Shown: positions 1-6,917, counted from the stretch's first letter. The stretch: 8,526 nt of DNA from CAYPEL01 sp964409635 (GCA_964409635.1 CAYPEL010000123.1:1-8526), one strand, 5' to 3'. Notes: a model not told the origin generated them from the letters alone. Translations and numbers: made by a program.

Positions 1-204
1 CAGATCGGTGGCACTGACACTGCGCCGCATCGAGACCCGGCCGGATTGTGCTTTAGCTTCGCGCTGCGCAGTCTCCTGAACGTCAAGCGGCATCCATCCC
101 TTGTCGCGTATTTGCTGGCGCACCTGGCGGGGAGTATCGCCCTCCAGCACGCCTTTTTTTTCCTTGCCGCCGCTATCCAGCGCTGTGAATTCGAATGCAC
201 CCAT
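1..204 (-). CDS. gspF: Type II secretion inner-membrane platform protein GspF (5' part only)
   Basis: GspF is the polytopic inner-membrane platform protein of the type II secretion system; it contacts the GspE ATPase and helps assemble the pseudopilus. Only the first 68 codons are in the window and the frame stays open to the edge. The protein begins MGAFEFTALDSGGKEKKGVL, followed by a segment containing EGDTPRQVRQQIRDKGWMPL. This is the typical GspF/PilC-family N-terminus: an A-F-E-Y/F-x-A-L-D opening, then a KKG-x-x-EGD segment and a helical R-Q-x-R-x-x-L/I-R-x-K-G stretch. The membrane segments lie beyond the edge. It is the fourth gene of the minus-strand gspCDEF order. Unlike the tight upstream junctions, it sits 202 bp after the gspE stop. 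No clear Shine-Dalgarno sequence precedes the ATG, and a CAACT-TGC-AGTTG dyad lies just upstream at 214-226. The start fits the family N-terminus exactly. Confidence 0.93.
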   Translation of the reverse strand, partial: MGAFEFTALDSGGKEKKGVLEGDTPRQVRQQIRDKGWMPLDVQETAQREAKAQSGRVSMRRSVSATDL

Positions 205-270
205 ATGTATTATCAACTTGCAGTTGTTTATTTGATTTCTTTACTGACCAAAACACCCTGTCCCACCAGT

Positions 271-308
271 AAAACATAGGGTGGGGTTCCTACCTCACCC
301 TACGTTTT
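271..308. repeat. 16-bp-arm hairpin between gspE and gspF (TAGGGTG-type; terminator-like)
   Basis: The left arm at 271-286 (AAAACATAGGGTGGGG) and right arm at 293-308 (CCTCACCCTACGTTTT) are inverted copies with 14 of 16 positions matching, around a 6-nt loop TTCCTA. On either strand the GC-rich stem is preceded by AAAA and followed by TTTT. It could therefore act as a weak bidirectional intrinsic terminator or attenuator, although the T-run is short. On the minus strand it would lie in the transcript between gspE and gspF. TAGGGTGGG-containing palindromes are common dispersed intergenic repeats in bacteria, so it could equally be a passive repeat unit. Confidence 0.7.
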
Positions 309-336
309 AGAGAGCATTTGTTGTTTGTGGATGACG

Positions 337-377
337 AGTAGTCGTTACGACATTTGGTGGGTTTCACCCACCCTACT
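337..377. repeat. Two-hairpin palindromic repeat unit between gspE and gspF
   Basis: This stretch contains a perfect 7-bp hairpin, GGTGGGT (356-362) and ACCCACC (366-372), with loop TTC. Beside it is a short dyad GTCGT-T-ACGAC (341-351). Flanking AGTA (337-340) and TACT (374-377) could close both into a branched fold. The outer TAGGGTGGG (277-285, in the neighbouring hairpin) and CCCACCCTA (367-375) are perfect 9-bp inverted repeats. The two hairpins may therefore be one element of about 100 bp with inverted ends. No coding potential is apparent. Read on the minus strand it begins GTAGGGTGGGTGAAACCCACC, a form I recognise from dispersed bacterial intergenic repeats. Confidence 0.6.
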
Positions 378-406
378 TTAGGCGTGTGTCATGAAACACT
401 GTTTTG

Positions 407-1933
407 CTAACCTTCGCGGCTCACACGCAGGACTTCTTCCATGGTGGTTTCACCCCGCAAAACCCGGCGCCAGCCATCGTGCCGCATGCCCGGCGAATAT
501 TTGCGCGCGTGGATTTCCAATTCGTGCTCGCCGCTGCCATCGTGAATCATGGTACGCAGGTGGTCGTCCACTTCGATCAGCTCGTAGATACCGGTACGCC
601 CCCGGTAACCCAGCTGACTGCACTCGCTACATCCAACGGCGTGATACAAAGTGGGCGCGCTCTCTACTTCCACACCCATCATTTCACAATCCGCCTCAGA
701 AGCGAGGTAAGGGTCCTTGCAAATCTCACATAACATCCTGACCAGACGTTGTGCGAGCACGCCGATCAGACTGGAAGACAACAGAAAGGGTTCCACACCC
801 ATATCACGTAAACGCGTCACTGACCCCACGGCACTGTTGGTGTGCAGGGTTGAAAATACCAGGTGGCCGGTCAAACTGGCCTGCACGGCAATTTCAGCAG
901 TTTCCAGGTCGCGTATTTCGCCCACCATCACCACGTCCGGATCCTGCCGCAGGATAGCCCGCAAACCACGCGCAAAACTCATATTCACCTTGGTATTAAC
1001 CTGGGTCTGGCCAATGCCATCCAGGTAGTATTCGATCGGATCTTCCACCGTCATAATGTTACGGCGCTTGTTGTTCAGGCGTTCCAGCGCGGCGTACAAG
1101 GTTGTGGTTTTACCAGAGCCGGTTGGCCCGGTCACCAGGACGATGCCGTGCGGACGGGTAATGAGCCGATCCATGACATTACGAGTTTCGGACGCCATGC
1201 CCAGGTGTTCGAGGTCAAGCCGTCCGGCCTGCTTATCGAGTAATCGCAACACCACACGCTCACCGTGTCCCGATGGCAGTGTAGACACACGCACATCGAC
1301 TGCGCGGCCTGCGACGCGCAGGGAAATGCGGCCATCCTGTGGCAGGCGTTTTTCGGCGATATCCAGTTTCGCCATGACCTTGATACGCGATACCAGTAAT
1401 GGCGCCAATACACGCTGCGGCTGCAGCACTTCACGCAACACGCCATCCACGCGGAAACGCACTACCAGCCGGTTTTCGTACGGCTCAATATGGATATCCG
1501 ACGCATTTTCCTTAATCGCTTCAGTCAACAACGCATTAATCAGACGGATGATGGGCGCATCGTCTTCACTTTCGAGTAAATCTTCGGTTTCGGGCAGCGA
1601 CTGTGCAACCTGGAATAAGTCGAGTTCATCCAGGTCACCCATCATCGCCATGGCTTCGTTGGAACCACGTTCATAGGTCTTCGCCAGCATGGCTTCGAAC
1701 TGTTCCTTCTCAACCCGTTCAAAGCGCAACGGGCGTTTCATGACCCGTTTGAGTTCCACCAGCGCCTGGGGATCCGCTGCCGGACCCAGGAGTACTTTGG
1801 CACTCGATTCATCAAAGCTGGCGACCAGCACATCATGCCGCTTGGAAAATGCGAAAGACGGTAATACCGGGTGATTGTACTCGACCGCCTCAACAGCCGC
1901 CTGACCGGCAGGCACGTCAGTGGCTTCAGCCAT
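407..1933 (-). CDS. gspE: Type II secretion ATPase GspE
   Basis: GspE is the cytoplasmic hexameric ATPase that powers pseudopilus assembly in type II secretion, docking on the membrane through its partners GspL and GspF. The 508-residue product matches the usual length of about 500. N-terminal domains cover roughly residues 20-120. The secretion ATPase core follows with Walker A GPTGSGKT (269-276), the Asp box TVEDPIEY (295-302), Walker B around DPDVVMVGEIRD (331-342) and the His box LTGHLVFSTLHTN (354-366). The zinc-binding tetracysteine motif is intact at C402/C405 and C435/C438. The tail ends EEVLRVSREG, as in the family. Two in-frame upstream ATGs (1948 and 2020) exist. The start at 1933 is chosen because only it has a good Shine-Dalgarno and an 8-bp overlap with the gspD stop, which suggests translational coupling. 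Nothing is missing; catalytic activity is expected. Confidence 0.97.
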   Translation of the reverse strand: MAEATDVPAGQAAVEAVEYNHPVLPSFAFSKRHDVLVASFDESSAKVLLGPAADPQALVELKRVMKRPLRFERVEKEQFEAMLAKTYERGSNEAMAMMGDLDELDLFQVAQSLPETEDLLESEDDAPIIRLINALLTEAIKENASDIHIEPYENRLVVRFRVDGVLREVLQPQRVLAPLLVSRIKVMAKLDIAEKRLPQDGRISLRVAGRAVDVRVSTLPSGHGERVVLRLLDKQAGRLDLEHLGMASETRNVMDRLITRPHGIVLVTGPTGSGKTTTLYAALERLNNKRRNIMTVEDPIEYYLDGIGQTQVNTKVNMSFARGLRAILRQDPDVVMVGEIRDLETAEIAVQASLTGHLVFSTLHTNSAVGSVTRLRDMGVEPFLLSSSLIGVLAQRLVRMLCEICKDPYLASEADCEMMGVEVESAPTLYHAVGCSECSQLGYRGRTGIYELIEVDDHLRTMIHDGSGEHELEIHARKYSPGMRHDGWRRVLRGETTMEEVLRVSREG

Positions 1934-3962
1934 CGAAATCCTCGACATAAGACTTGGGTGCAGACAAGCTGCCAGGCGAAGGCGCCGACAAGTCTTCCTG
2001 GTAGGGTGGTGGCAATTCAAGGAACTCGCTGATTTCCGGCAGACTTGGCCCTATGTGACCCGGCAACATGGGCACACCATCACCGTGCATTTCCAATTGC
2101 TTGCCACGGATATAATTGTACTTGTTAACCGAGTAGCGGCTGGCGACAGTAGGGTCACGCAGGATGGTCGGGTGGATAAAGACCATCAGATTCTGTTTAG
2201 TATTAGTGACCGTTTTCGAACGGAATAAATAACCCAGCAAGGGGATGTCGCCCAGCAACGGCACTTTCTGTTCAGATTCATTGACCTGATTCTCGATCAG
2301 GCCACCCAGCACCAATACCTGGCCATCTTCAACCAGCACTTTGGTCTTGATAGAACGTTTATTGGTAATAATATCGGAGGCGCTGGCGTCATTGCTCACT
2401 GAAGATACTTCCTGCTCTATCTTCATGATGATGGCGTCACCTTCGTTAATCTGCGGCGTTACTCTGAGGGTAATGCCGACATCTTCTCGCTGGATAGTCT
2501 GGAATGGGTTGGTTGACCCGGAAGTGGCGCCCGTATTACTGAAGGAGCCGGTAACAAAGGGCACATTCTGGCCGACAACAATTTCGGCTTCTTCATTGTC
2601 CATAGTGACCAATGAGGGTGTCGACAGGATATTGGTATCCGAATCAGAGGCCAGCGCCTGTAATATGACGGCGAAATCAACATTACCGGTGTTAAATTTA
2701 CCGCCACCTAACAGTAAGCCGGTCGCCAGACTTCCCAAAGCACCCGTCACATCGTTACCACCCAAACCAGCAATCAGAGAGGCGGCGCTATTACCCGTAT
2801 TTGTAAAGTTGGTGCCGGCAATCGGCGCACCGCCCTTGGTAGAACCGTCAACAGCCCACTGCACACCCAGTTCACGCCGTTTATTGACACTCACTTCCGC
2901 GATCACGGCGTCAACCAGTACCTGCTGGCGGCGGATATCGAGTTGACGTATGACGGATTCCAGCGACATCATCAAGTCGGGCGGCGCGGTAATTACCAGT
3001 GCATTGGTTGACTCATCAGCCTGGATATCGAGTTGTTTGTCGATATTTTTTGCTGCCGCCTGCTTGCCTTTTACTTCTTCGCTCTGGGTTTTACCTACGC
3101 TTTGCAGTACATCGACCAGCTCGGTTGCCTTGGCGTATTTGAGGTAGATAACTTTGGTATTGCCACCGCGTTCAAGCGGGGTATCAAGGTGAGAAATAAT
3201 GGCGCGCAGCCGCAAGCGATTAGTGCGATCACCGCCTAACAGTACGCTGTTAGTCCGTTCATCGGCAACCAAAGACTGCGCTGCTTGGGCGGGCGTCTTA
3301 CCCTGCCCTGCCCGGCCACGAGCAATCGCCGTGAGAATCCGCACCACTTCGGCAGCCGACGCATGCTCCAGACGAATGACTTCAATCTCGGTATCGCTGT
3401 CTTTATCAATACGGCGGATGATATTGACCAGCCGCTCTACGTTCCTGGCACGATCAGAAATAATTAATACGTTACTGGCAGGATAGGCCGCCAGATGGCC
3501 TTGCTGTGGCACCAACGGCCGCAGGATGGGCACCAGCTGTGCCGCTGCTACATTATCAACCTGGATAACCCGCGTCACCATGGCATCACCACGGCCAGGC
3601 GCACTGTCAGTGACGCTTGGGATACTGTCCTGTTTGGCACTGACATCCGGCACGATCTTGATGACTTCACCACTGGGCACCGCGGCAAAACCGTGTACTT
3701 TTAGTATGGATTGAAAAACTTCGTAGATTTCATCGCTGTCCATCGGCCGGGAGGACACCACCGTCACTTTACCTTTCACCCGCGGATCAACAATAAAATT
3801 ACGCCCCGTCACTTCAGCCACGGTGCCGATCAGGGCGTTAATGTCGGCATCTTTCAGATTGAGGGTGACAGTTTGCGCCGCCAAAGGGGCGGCAATCGTC
3901 AGACCGATTGTTATAACCCAGGCACGCCAGCCGAGCCACCAGTTTTGTTTTATAGTTTTCAC
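1926..3962 (-). CDS. gspD: Type II secretion outer-membrane secretin GspD
   Basis: GspD forms the large outer-membrane channel through which folded exoproteins leave the cell. The 678-residue product is typical in length. An N-terminal signal peptide (basic MKTIKQ, then a hydrophobic stretch to about residue 28) is probably cleaved after A29. Periplasmic N0 (about 30-105) and N1-N3 repeats (about 127-345) follow. The secretin barrel domain runs from about 348 to 602, including STPSLVTMDNEEAEIVVGQ (447-465) and the conserved VPLLGDIPLLGYLFR (567-581). Residues 603-678, including KYNYIR, form an S-domain-like tail that in relatives binds a pilotin lipoprotein. Glycine/serine/threonine-rich stretches (about 373-427 and 471-485) fit the variable loops inside the barrel domain. 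The start is GTG with AGGAG eight bases upstream. It lies 32 bp after gspC and overlaps gspE by 8 bp, so the three genes are almost certainly co-transcribed. Confidence 0.97.
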   Translation of the reverse strand: MKTIKQNWWLGWRAWVITIGLTIAAPLAAQTVTLNLKDADINALIGTVAEVTGRNFIVDPRVKGKVTVVSSRPMDSDEIYEVFQSILKVHGFAAVPSGEVIKIVPDVSAKQDSIPSVTDSAPGRGDAMVTRVIQVDNVAAAQLVPILRPLVPQQGHLAAYPASNVLIISDRARNVERLVNIIRRIDKDSDTEIEVIRLEHASAAEVVRILTAIARGRAGQGKTPAQAAQSLVADERTNSVLLGGDRTNRLRLRAIISHLDTPLERGGNTKVIYLKYAKATELVDVLQSVGKTQSEEVKGKQAAAKNIDKQLDIQADESTNALVITAPPDLMMSLESVIRQLDIRRQQVLVDAVIAEVSVNKRRELGVQWAVDGSTKGGAPIAGTNFTNTGNSAASLIAGLGGNDVTGALGSLATGLLLGGGKFNTGNVDFAVILQALASDSDTNILSTPSLVTMDNEEAEIVVGQNVPFVTGSFSNTGATSGSTNPFQTIQREDVGITLRVTPQINEGDAIIMKIEQEVSSVSNDASASDIITNKRSIKTKVLVEDGQVLVLGGLIENQVNESEQKVPLLGDIPLLGYLFRSKTVTNTKQNLMVFIHPTILRDPTVASRYSVNKYNYIRGKQLEMHGDGVPMLPGHIGPSLPEISEFLELPPPYQEDLSAPSPGSLSAPKSYVEDFDG
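1939..1943 (-). promoter_or_regulatory. Ribosome binding site deciding the gspE start
   Basis: The minus strand reads GAGGA five bases before the ATG at 1933, inside the last codons of gspD. The alternative ATGs further upstream have no comparable site. This supports the shorter GspE and reinitiation or coupling from gspD. Confidence 0.75.
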
Positions 3963-3970
3963 TGTTCAAG

Positions 3971-3975
3971 CTCCT
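3971..3975 (-). promoter_or_regulatory. Ribosome binding site supporting the GTG start of gspD
   Basis: The minus strand reads AGGAG eight bases before a GTG codon that opens directly onto the signal peptide (M-K-T-I-K-Q). This makes the non-ATG start credible. Confidence 0.7.
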
Positions 3976-3994
3976 GTTTCAGCCCGGCAACCCA

Positions 3995-4909
3995 TCATGG
4001 TGCAGGTAAAGAAAAATTCATGGACACTTCTTCGCCACCGCGCAGCAGTGTCACAGCAACATTTTGGCCATCTCCCAGGGCCCGCATTGCTTCCATTCCC
4101 TTTGCCGGATTGTCAATAATAATGCCATTGATACTGGTCACCACATCGCCCGGCTGCAAGCCCAGTTCATTCAGAGCACCGCGCTTGCGTCCTGCCTGTA
4201 ACCGAAAGCCTATAAACTGACCATTTTCCCGCGCTGGCGTTGCCCGCACATATTCCATAAAGGAACTCGGATTGGTCTTAATCTCATTCCTGTAACGCTG
4301 CAGTGCTGCGTTACGGTCTATGGGGGAGCTGCTTCCTGTGACAGAGCGTGAGCGCCGGTGTGAGATCGTTTGTGCCCTGCCACCTCGTCTCTGGTCGCGC
4401 GGCAAACGTAGCGTTTCATACAAGCCATTACGCAGCAGAATTACCCGGTCAGTATGTATCTCCGATAATTTTACACCCCCCGGTAAACTGTCTCCCGGGG
4501 CATAAGTATCTTCCTTACCGCGCTGATCGCCAATAATGGCCCGGGCTTCCTTGTCATCGTCAGATGCAAACACACCGCTCAGCGTCAACTTCAAACGGGT
4601 ATCTGGCGCATCAACCGGCGCCGCCTGTTTCACGACCGGCTGCTGTTTCGATTGCGTTCCAAACAAGTGCCAGGCTGCGATCTGGCGTTCATTATGGCGT
4701 TGCTGCTCCTGCTTGACAGCTGTAACAGCGACGCCTTGTCCTGCATCAGCAGTTTCATTGCCGCCGGTAAAAAATGCCCAGCTAAACTGCGCCAACTGCC
4801 ACGCCAGCCATAAAATCAGTAGCAGATTCAGCCCGGGTATCAACCAGCGGGATTTGATTACCCGGCGACAGTACTGCAGGGCCTGGGGTGGTATCGCATA
4901 ACTTTCCAT
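3995..4909 (-). CDS. gspC: Type II secretion inner-membrane connector GspC
   Basis: GspC is a bitopic inner-membrane protein that connects the platform to the periplasmic N0 domain of GspD and contributes to substrate choice. The 304-residue product shows the expected order. A short cytoplasmic N-terminus is followed by one membrane segment (about 23-47). A polar periplasmic linker precedes the homology region (about 74-170), which contains AAWHLFG (78-84) and LSGVFASDDDKEARAII (110-126). A C-terminal PDZ domain (about 205-301) contains GLQPGDVVTSING (250-262). The HR-PDZ linker near 171-190 is notably arginine-rich. It is the first gsp gene in the direction of transcription, 171 bp after rhlB, with a probable promoter in that gap. 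No strong Shine-Dalgarno precedes the ATG; the start is chosen because the N-terminus leads properly into the membrane segment. A PDZ-type (rather than coiled-coil) C-terminus is the commoner GspC form. Confidence 0.94.
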   Translation of the reverse strand: MESYAIPPQALQYCRRVIKSRWLIPGLNLLLILWLAWQLAQFSWAFFTGGNETADAGQGVAVTAVKQEQQRHNERQIAAWHLFGTQSKQQPVVKQAAPVDAPDTRLKLTLSGVFASDDDKEARAIIGDQRGKEDTYAPGDSLPGGVKLSEIHTDRVILLRNGLYETLRLPRDQRRGGRAQTISHRRSRSVTGSSSPIDRNAALQRYRNEIKTNPSSFMEYVRATPARENGQFIGFRLQAGRKRGALNELGLQPGDVVTSINGIIIDNPAKGMEAMRALGDGQNVAVTLLRGGEEVSMNFSLPAP

Positions 4910-4977
4910 AGTTGTTAAACGGACAGTTGCACCAATTTCTTTAAATTTTGCCTGTAATACCCAGGCACCACAGGATT

Positions 4978-5005
4978 ATCATAATGGGGTGATTTTATCA
5001 GTGAA
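4978..5005 (-). promoter_or_regulatory. Candidate sigma-70 promoter of the gspCDEF operon
   Basis: Reading the minus strand, TTCACT (5005-5000; 4 of 6 matches to the -35 consensus) is followed after 16 bp by TATGAT (4983-4978; 5 of 6 matches to the -10 consensus). Transcription would begin near 4970, giving a leader of about 60 nt before gspC. Its position in the 171 bp rhlB-gspC gap, with no obvious terminator after rhlB, means read-through from rhlB is also possible. This is a sequence match only. Elsewhere in the gap a GCCAA-T-TTGGC dyad (5058-5068) lies just after the rhlB stop but lacks a T-run. Confidence 0.42.
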
Positions 5006-5080
5006 ATCGATTCATTACGACCGTCTTTTGAACCAGATGCATAACCGGCAGCCAATAGCCAATTTGGCCCGATCCAGCCT

Positions 5081-6370
5081 TTAACCCCTGGAGCTACCTC
5101 CTGCCGGCCTGCGCTGATGGCGATTGCGGTTATTTGCCGGCTTGTTGCCTGGCTTATGCCTGGACGGGCGCCTTTCACGCCGCACCCGCGGTTTGACCTC
5201 AACGAGCAAACTGTCGGTAACCGGCGACACTGGAATGGAATGCCCGATGTAGGCTTCAATCTCCGGCAGGGAATAAACATACTTCTCGCACGCGAAGCTA
5301 ATGGCGTCTCCCTCCGCGCCCAGCCGGGCTGTCCTGCCAATACGGTGAACATAATCTTCAGCCTCCTGCGGCAAATCATAATTAAATACGTGGCTGACGT
5401 CGGGTATATGCAAGCCGCGTGCCGCCACGTCGGTCGCTACCAGTATCGGTAGCTCGCCCTGCTGGAACTGCACCAGCAGAGACTGGCGTTTACGCTGCGG
5501 CACATCGCCGGACAGGATTGCTGACTTGAAGCCATTGCTTTCCAAATAACCCCAAACGCGATCCGCATCACGCTTGGTATTGATGAACACAATCGAACGG
5601 TTGGCATCAACTTGACGCATCAAACCAATCAGCAAGGGGATCTTATCTTCGTTAGCAGTGTGGTACAGCACCTGCCGGACTTTATCTGCGGTGACTTTTT
5701 CCGGTTCGATCCGCACCGACTGCGGATTGTTCATATGTTCGTAGGCAAGCTCATTTACCCGGTGCGATAAGGTTGCGGAAAACAGCAGGCCGAGCCGCTG
5801 CTCCGGTTCTGGACAGCGGCGCAACAAAAAACGGATATCCTTGATAAAACCCAAATCAAACATCCGATCCGCTTCGTCGAGCACCACAACCTGCGCTTTG
5901 CGGAGATCGAACACGCGCTGTTTGAAATAATCAATAATGCGTCCTGGTGTACCGATCAACATGTCAACGCCTTCAACCAACCTGGCCCGCTGCTTATCGT
6001 AATCCGTACCGCCATAGGCCAAGCCCAGTTTCAAGCCGGTATAACGGCCAATTTCCTCGGCATCGCTGTGTATCTGGATAGCCAGTTCACGCGTCGGGGC
6101 CAAAATAATGGCCCGCACTTGGGAAGGCTTTCGATCTTCTGCCGCGGGGTGTTTAAGCAGATGAGAAAAAGCCGCGACCAGAAATGCCGCCGTTTTTCCT
6201 GTGCCTGTCTGCGCCTGTCCGGCAACATCATGGCCAGCAAGGGCGATGGGCAGGGCCTTTTCCTGGATGGGTGTACAGTATAAAAAACCTGATTCCTCAA
6301 TGCCTTGCATAATACTTGCGGGCAAATTGAAGCTACTGAAACGGGTGCTTGATAAATGATCTTCTTGCAT
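5081..6370 (-). CDS. rhlB: DEAD-box ATP-dependent RNA helicase RhlB
   Basis: RhlB unwinds structured RNA and, in E. coli, works within the RNase E degradosome. The 429-residue product compares with 421 in E. coli. All core motifs are visible: Q motif ending CTPIQ (32-36), motif I AQTGTGKT (53-60), PTRELA (92-97), TPGR (141-144), DEAD (165-168), SAT (198-200), ATDVAARGLHIP (312-323) and HRIGRTAR (342-349). RhlB rather than another DEAD-box paralogue is indicated by LKLGLAYGG, LGFIKDIRFLLRR and EAYIGHSIPVS, by a basic C-terminal tail (about 393-429, many Arg/Lys/Asn), and by position divergent from trxA-rho as in E. coli. An in-frame ATG at 6415 would add 15 residues. The start at 6370 is preferred because MQEDHLSSTRFSSFNLP aligns with the E. 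coli N-terminus, although neither start has a strong ribosome binding site. Confidence 0.95.
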   Translation of the reverse strand: MQEDHLSSTRFSSFNLPASIMQGIEESGFLYCTPIQEKALPIALAGHDVAGQAQTGTGKTAAFLVAAFSHLLKHPAAEDRKPSQVRAIILAPTRELAIQIHSDAEEIGRYTGLKLGLAYGGTDYDKQRARLVEGVDMLIGTPGRIIDYFKQRVFDLRKAQVVVLDEADRMFDLGFIKDIRFLLRRCPEPEQRLGLLFSATLSHRVNELAYEHMNNPQSVRIEPEKVTADKVRQVLYHTANEDKIPLLIGLMRQVDANRSIVFINTKRDADRVWGYLESNGFKSAILSGDVPQRKRQSLLVQFQQGELPILVATDVAARGLHIPDVSHVFNYDLPQEAEDYVHRIGRTARLGAEGDAISFACEKYVYSLPEIEAYIGHSIPVSPVTDSLLVEVKPRVRRERRPSRHKPGNKPANNRNRHQRRPAGGSSRG

Positions 6371-6590
6371 AGGGCGTGCAGCATAACGGAAAACAATCCT
6401 CAACGGGACTTGCATTCTGTTTGTTTTTCATATGAAATGTACAAAACGGCATGTACAAGACATGTGGCGACAGCTAGCAATACTCGCTGTTACACGAATC
6501 CACTTCTGATTCAGAACCTAATACCCCTTTATTTTAGTTTTATACATTTCGGCGTGTTTTTTAATCATTTGGTCCAGGAGGCCTTATAGC
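6371..6590. promoter_or_regulatory. Divergent rhlB / trxA intergenic region with clustered palindromes
   Basis: This spacer must carry the promoters for both rhlB (minus) and trxA (plus). I could not find a convincing -35/-10 pair for either. TATACA at 6541-6546 is a possible trxA -10 without a good -35. What stands out is a cluster of short perfect dyads: TTTCATATGAAA (6426-6437), TGTACA (6438-6443), TGTACA again (6452-6457), ACATGT (6460-6465) and TTCTGA-T-TCAGAA (6504-6516). The stretch around 6520-6570 is AT-rich, as expected near promoters. No coding frame here looks real. Confidence 0.5.
6576..6581 (+). promoter_or_regulatory. Perfect Shine-Dalgarno for the GTG start of trxA
   Basis: AGGAGG lies nine bases before GTG. 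This fixes the start and yields a product beginning MSDKIVYLSD, collinear with E. coli thioredoxin 1. Confidence 0.85.
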
Positions 6591-6917
6591 GTGAGCGATA
6601 AAATCGTTTATTTATCGGATGCTTCTTTTCAACAGGAAGTCCTTGAGAGCAGCGATCCCGTACTGGTGGATTACTGGGCGGAATGGTGCGGGCCGTGCAA
6701 GATGATTGCCCCCATACTGAACGAACTGGCTGACGAATATGACGGCAAAATCAAAATTGCCAAACTGAACATCGACGAGAACCCGCAAACGCCACCCAAG
6801 TATGGCATCCGCGGCATACCGACACTGATGCTGTTCAAGGGCGGCAGTGTTGAAGCCACCAAAGTTGGGGCTGTTTCCAAATCGCAGTTAACTGCATTTA
6901 TTGATACCAATCTGTAG
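6591..6917 (+). CDS. trxA: Thioredoxin 1
   Basis: Thioredoxin is a small cytoplasmic protein-disulfide reductant, kept reduced by thioredoxin reductase and NADPH. It serves ribonucleotide reductase, methionine sulfoxide reductases and other partners. The 108-residue product aligns along its full length with E. coli Trx1 (109 residues). It has the active site WCGPC (32-36, cysteines 33 and 36), the buried aspartate D27 and the cis-proline loop GIPT (P77). Flanking ADEYDGKIKIAKLNIDENP and PKYGIRGIPTL are family-typical. Translation starts at GTG with an ideal ribosome site. It is transcribed away from rhlB and toward rho, as in E. coli. No intrinsic terminator with a T-run follows the stop, so read-through into rho is possible. 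Confidence 0.97.
   Translation: MSDKIVYLSDASFQQEVLESSDPVLVDYWAEWCGPCKMIAPILNELADEYDGKIKIAKLNIDENPQTPPKYGIRGIPTLMLFKGGSVEATKVGAVSKSQLTAFIDTNL

Noticed and set aside
337..377. tRNA or small structured RNA suggested by the two-hairpin branched fold.
   Set aside because: It is far too short for a tRNA and lacks a TTCGA-type T-loop and anticodon arm; the repeat explanation is simpler.
1056..1676. A 206-codon open frame on the plus strand, antisense to gspE.
   Set aside because: Ser/Arg-rich translation typical of antisense reading of a conserved gene; gspE is intact in the opposite strand with all motifs.
1934..2020. Longer GspE using the upstream ATGs at 2020 or 1948.
   Set aside because: It would overlap gspD deeply, neither has a Shine-Dalgarno, and the added residues (basic, Cys/His-rich) do not resemble GspE N-termini; the start at 1933 has GAGGA and an 8-bp overlap.
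2341..2946. A 201-codon open frame on the plus strand, antisense to gspD.
   Set aside because: It lies entirely within the secretin coding region and shows no domain or start signals of its own.
4915..5379. A 154-codon open frame on the minus strand covering the rhlB 3' end and the rhlB-gspC gap.
   Set aside because: Most of it lies inside rhlB in another frame, its composition (many Arg, Cys and Ser from shifted codons) is unlike a real protein, and it has no start signals or recognisable domain.
6371..6415. Longer RhlB starting at 6415.
   Set aside because: The 15 extra residues are absent in E. coli RhlB and no ribosome site precedes that ATG; kept only as a possibility.
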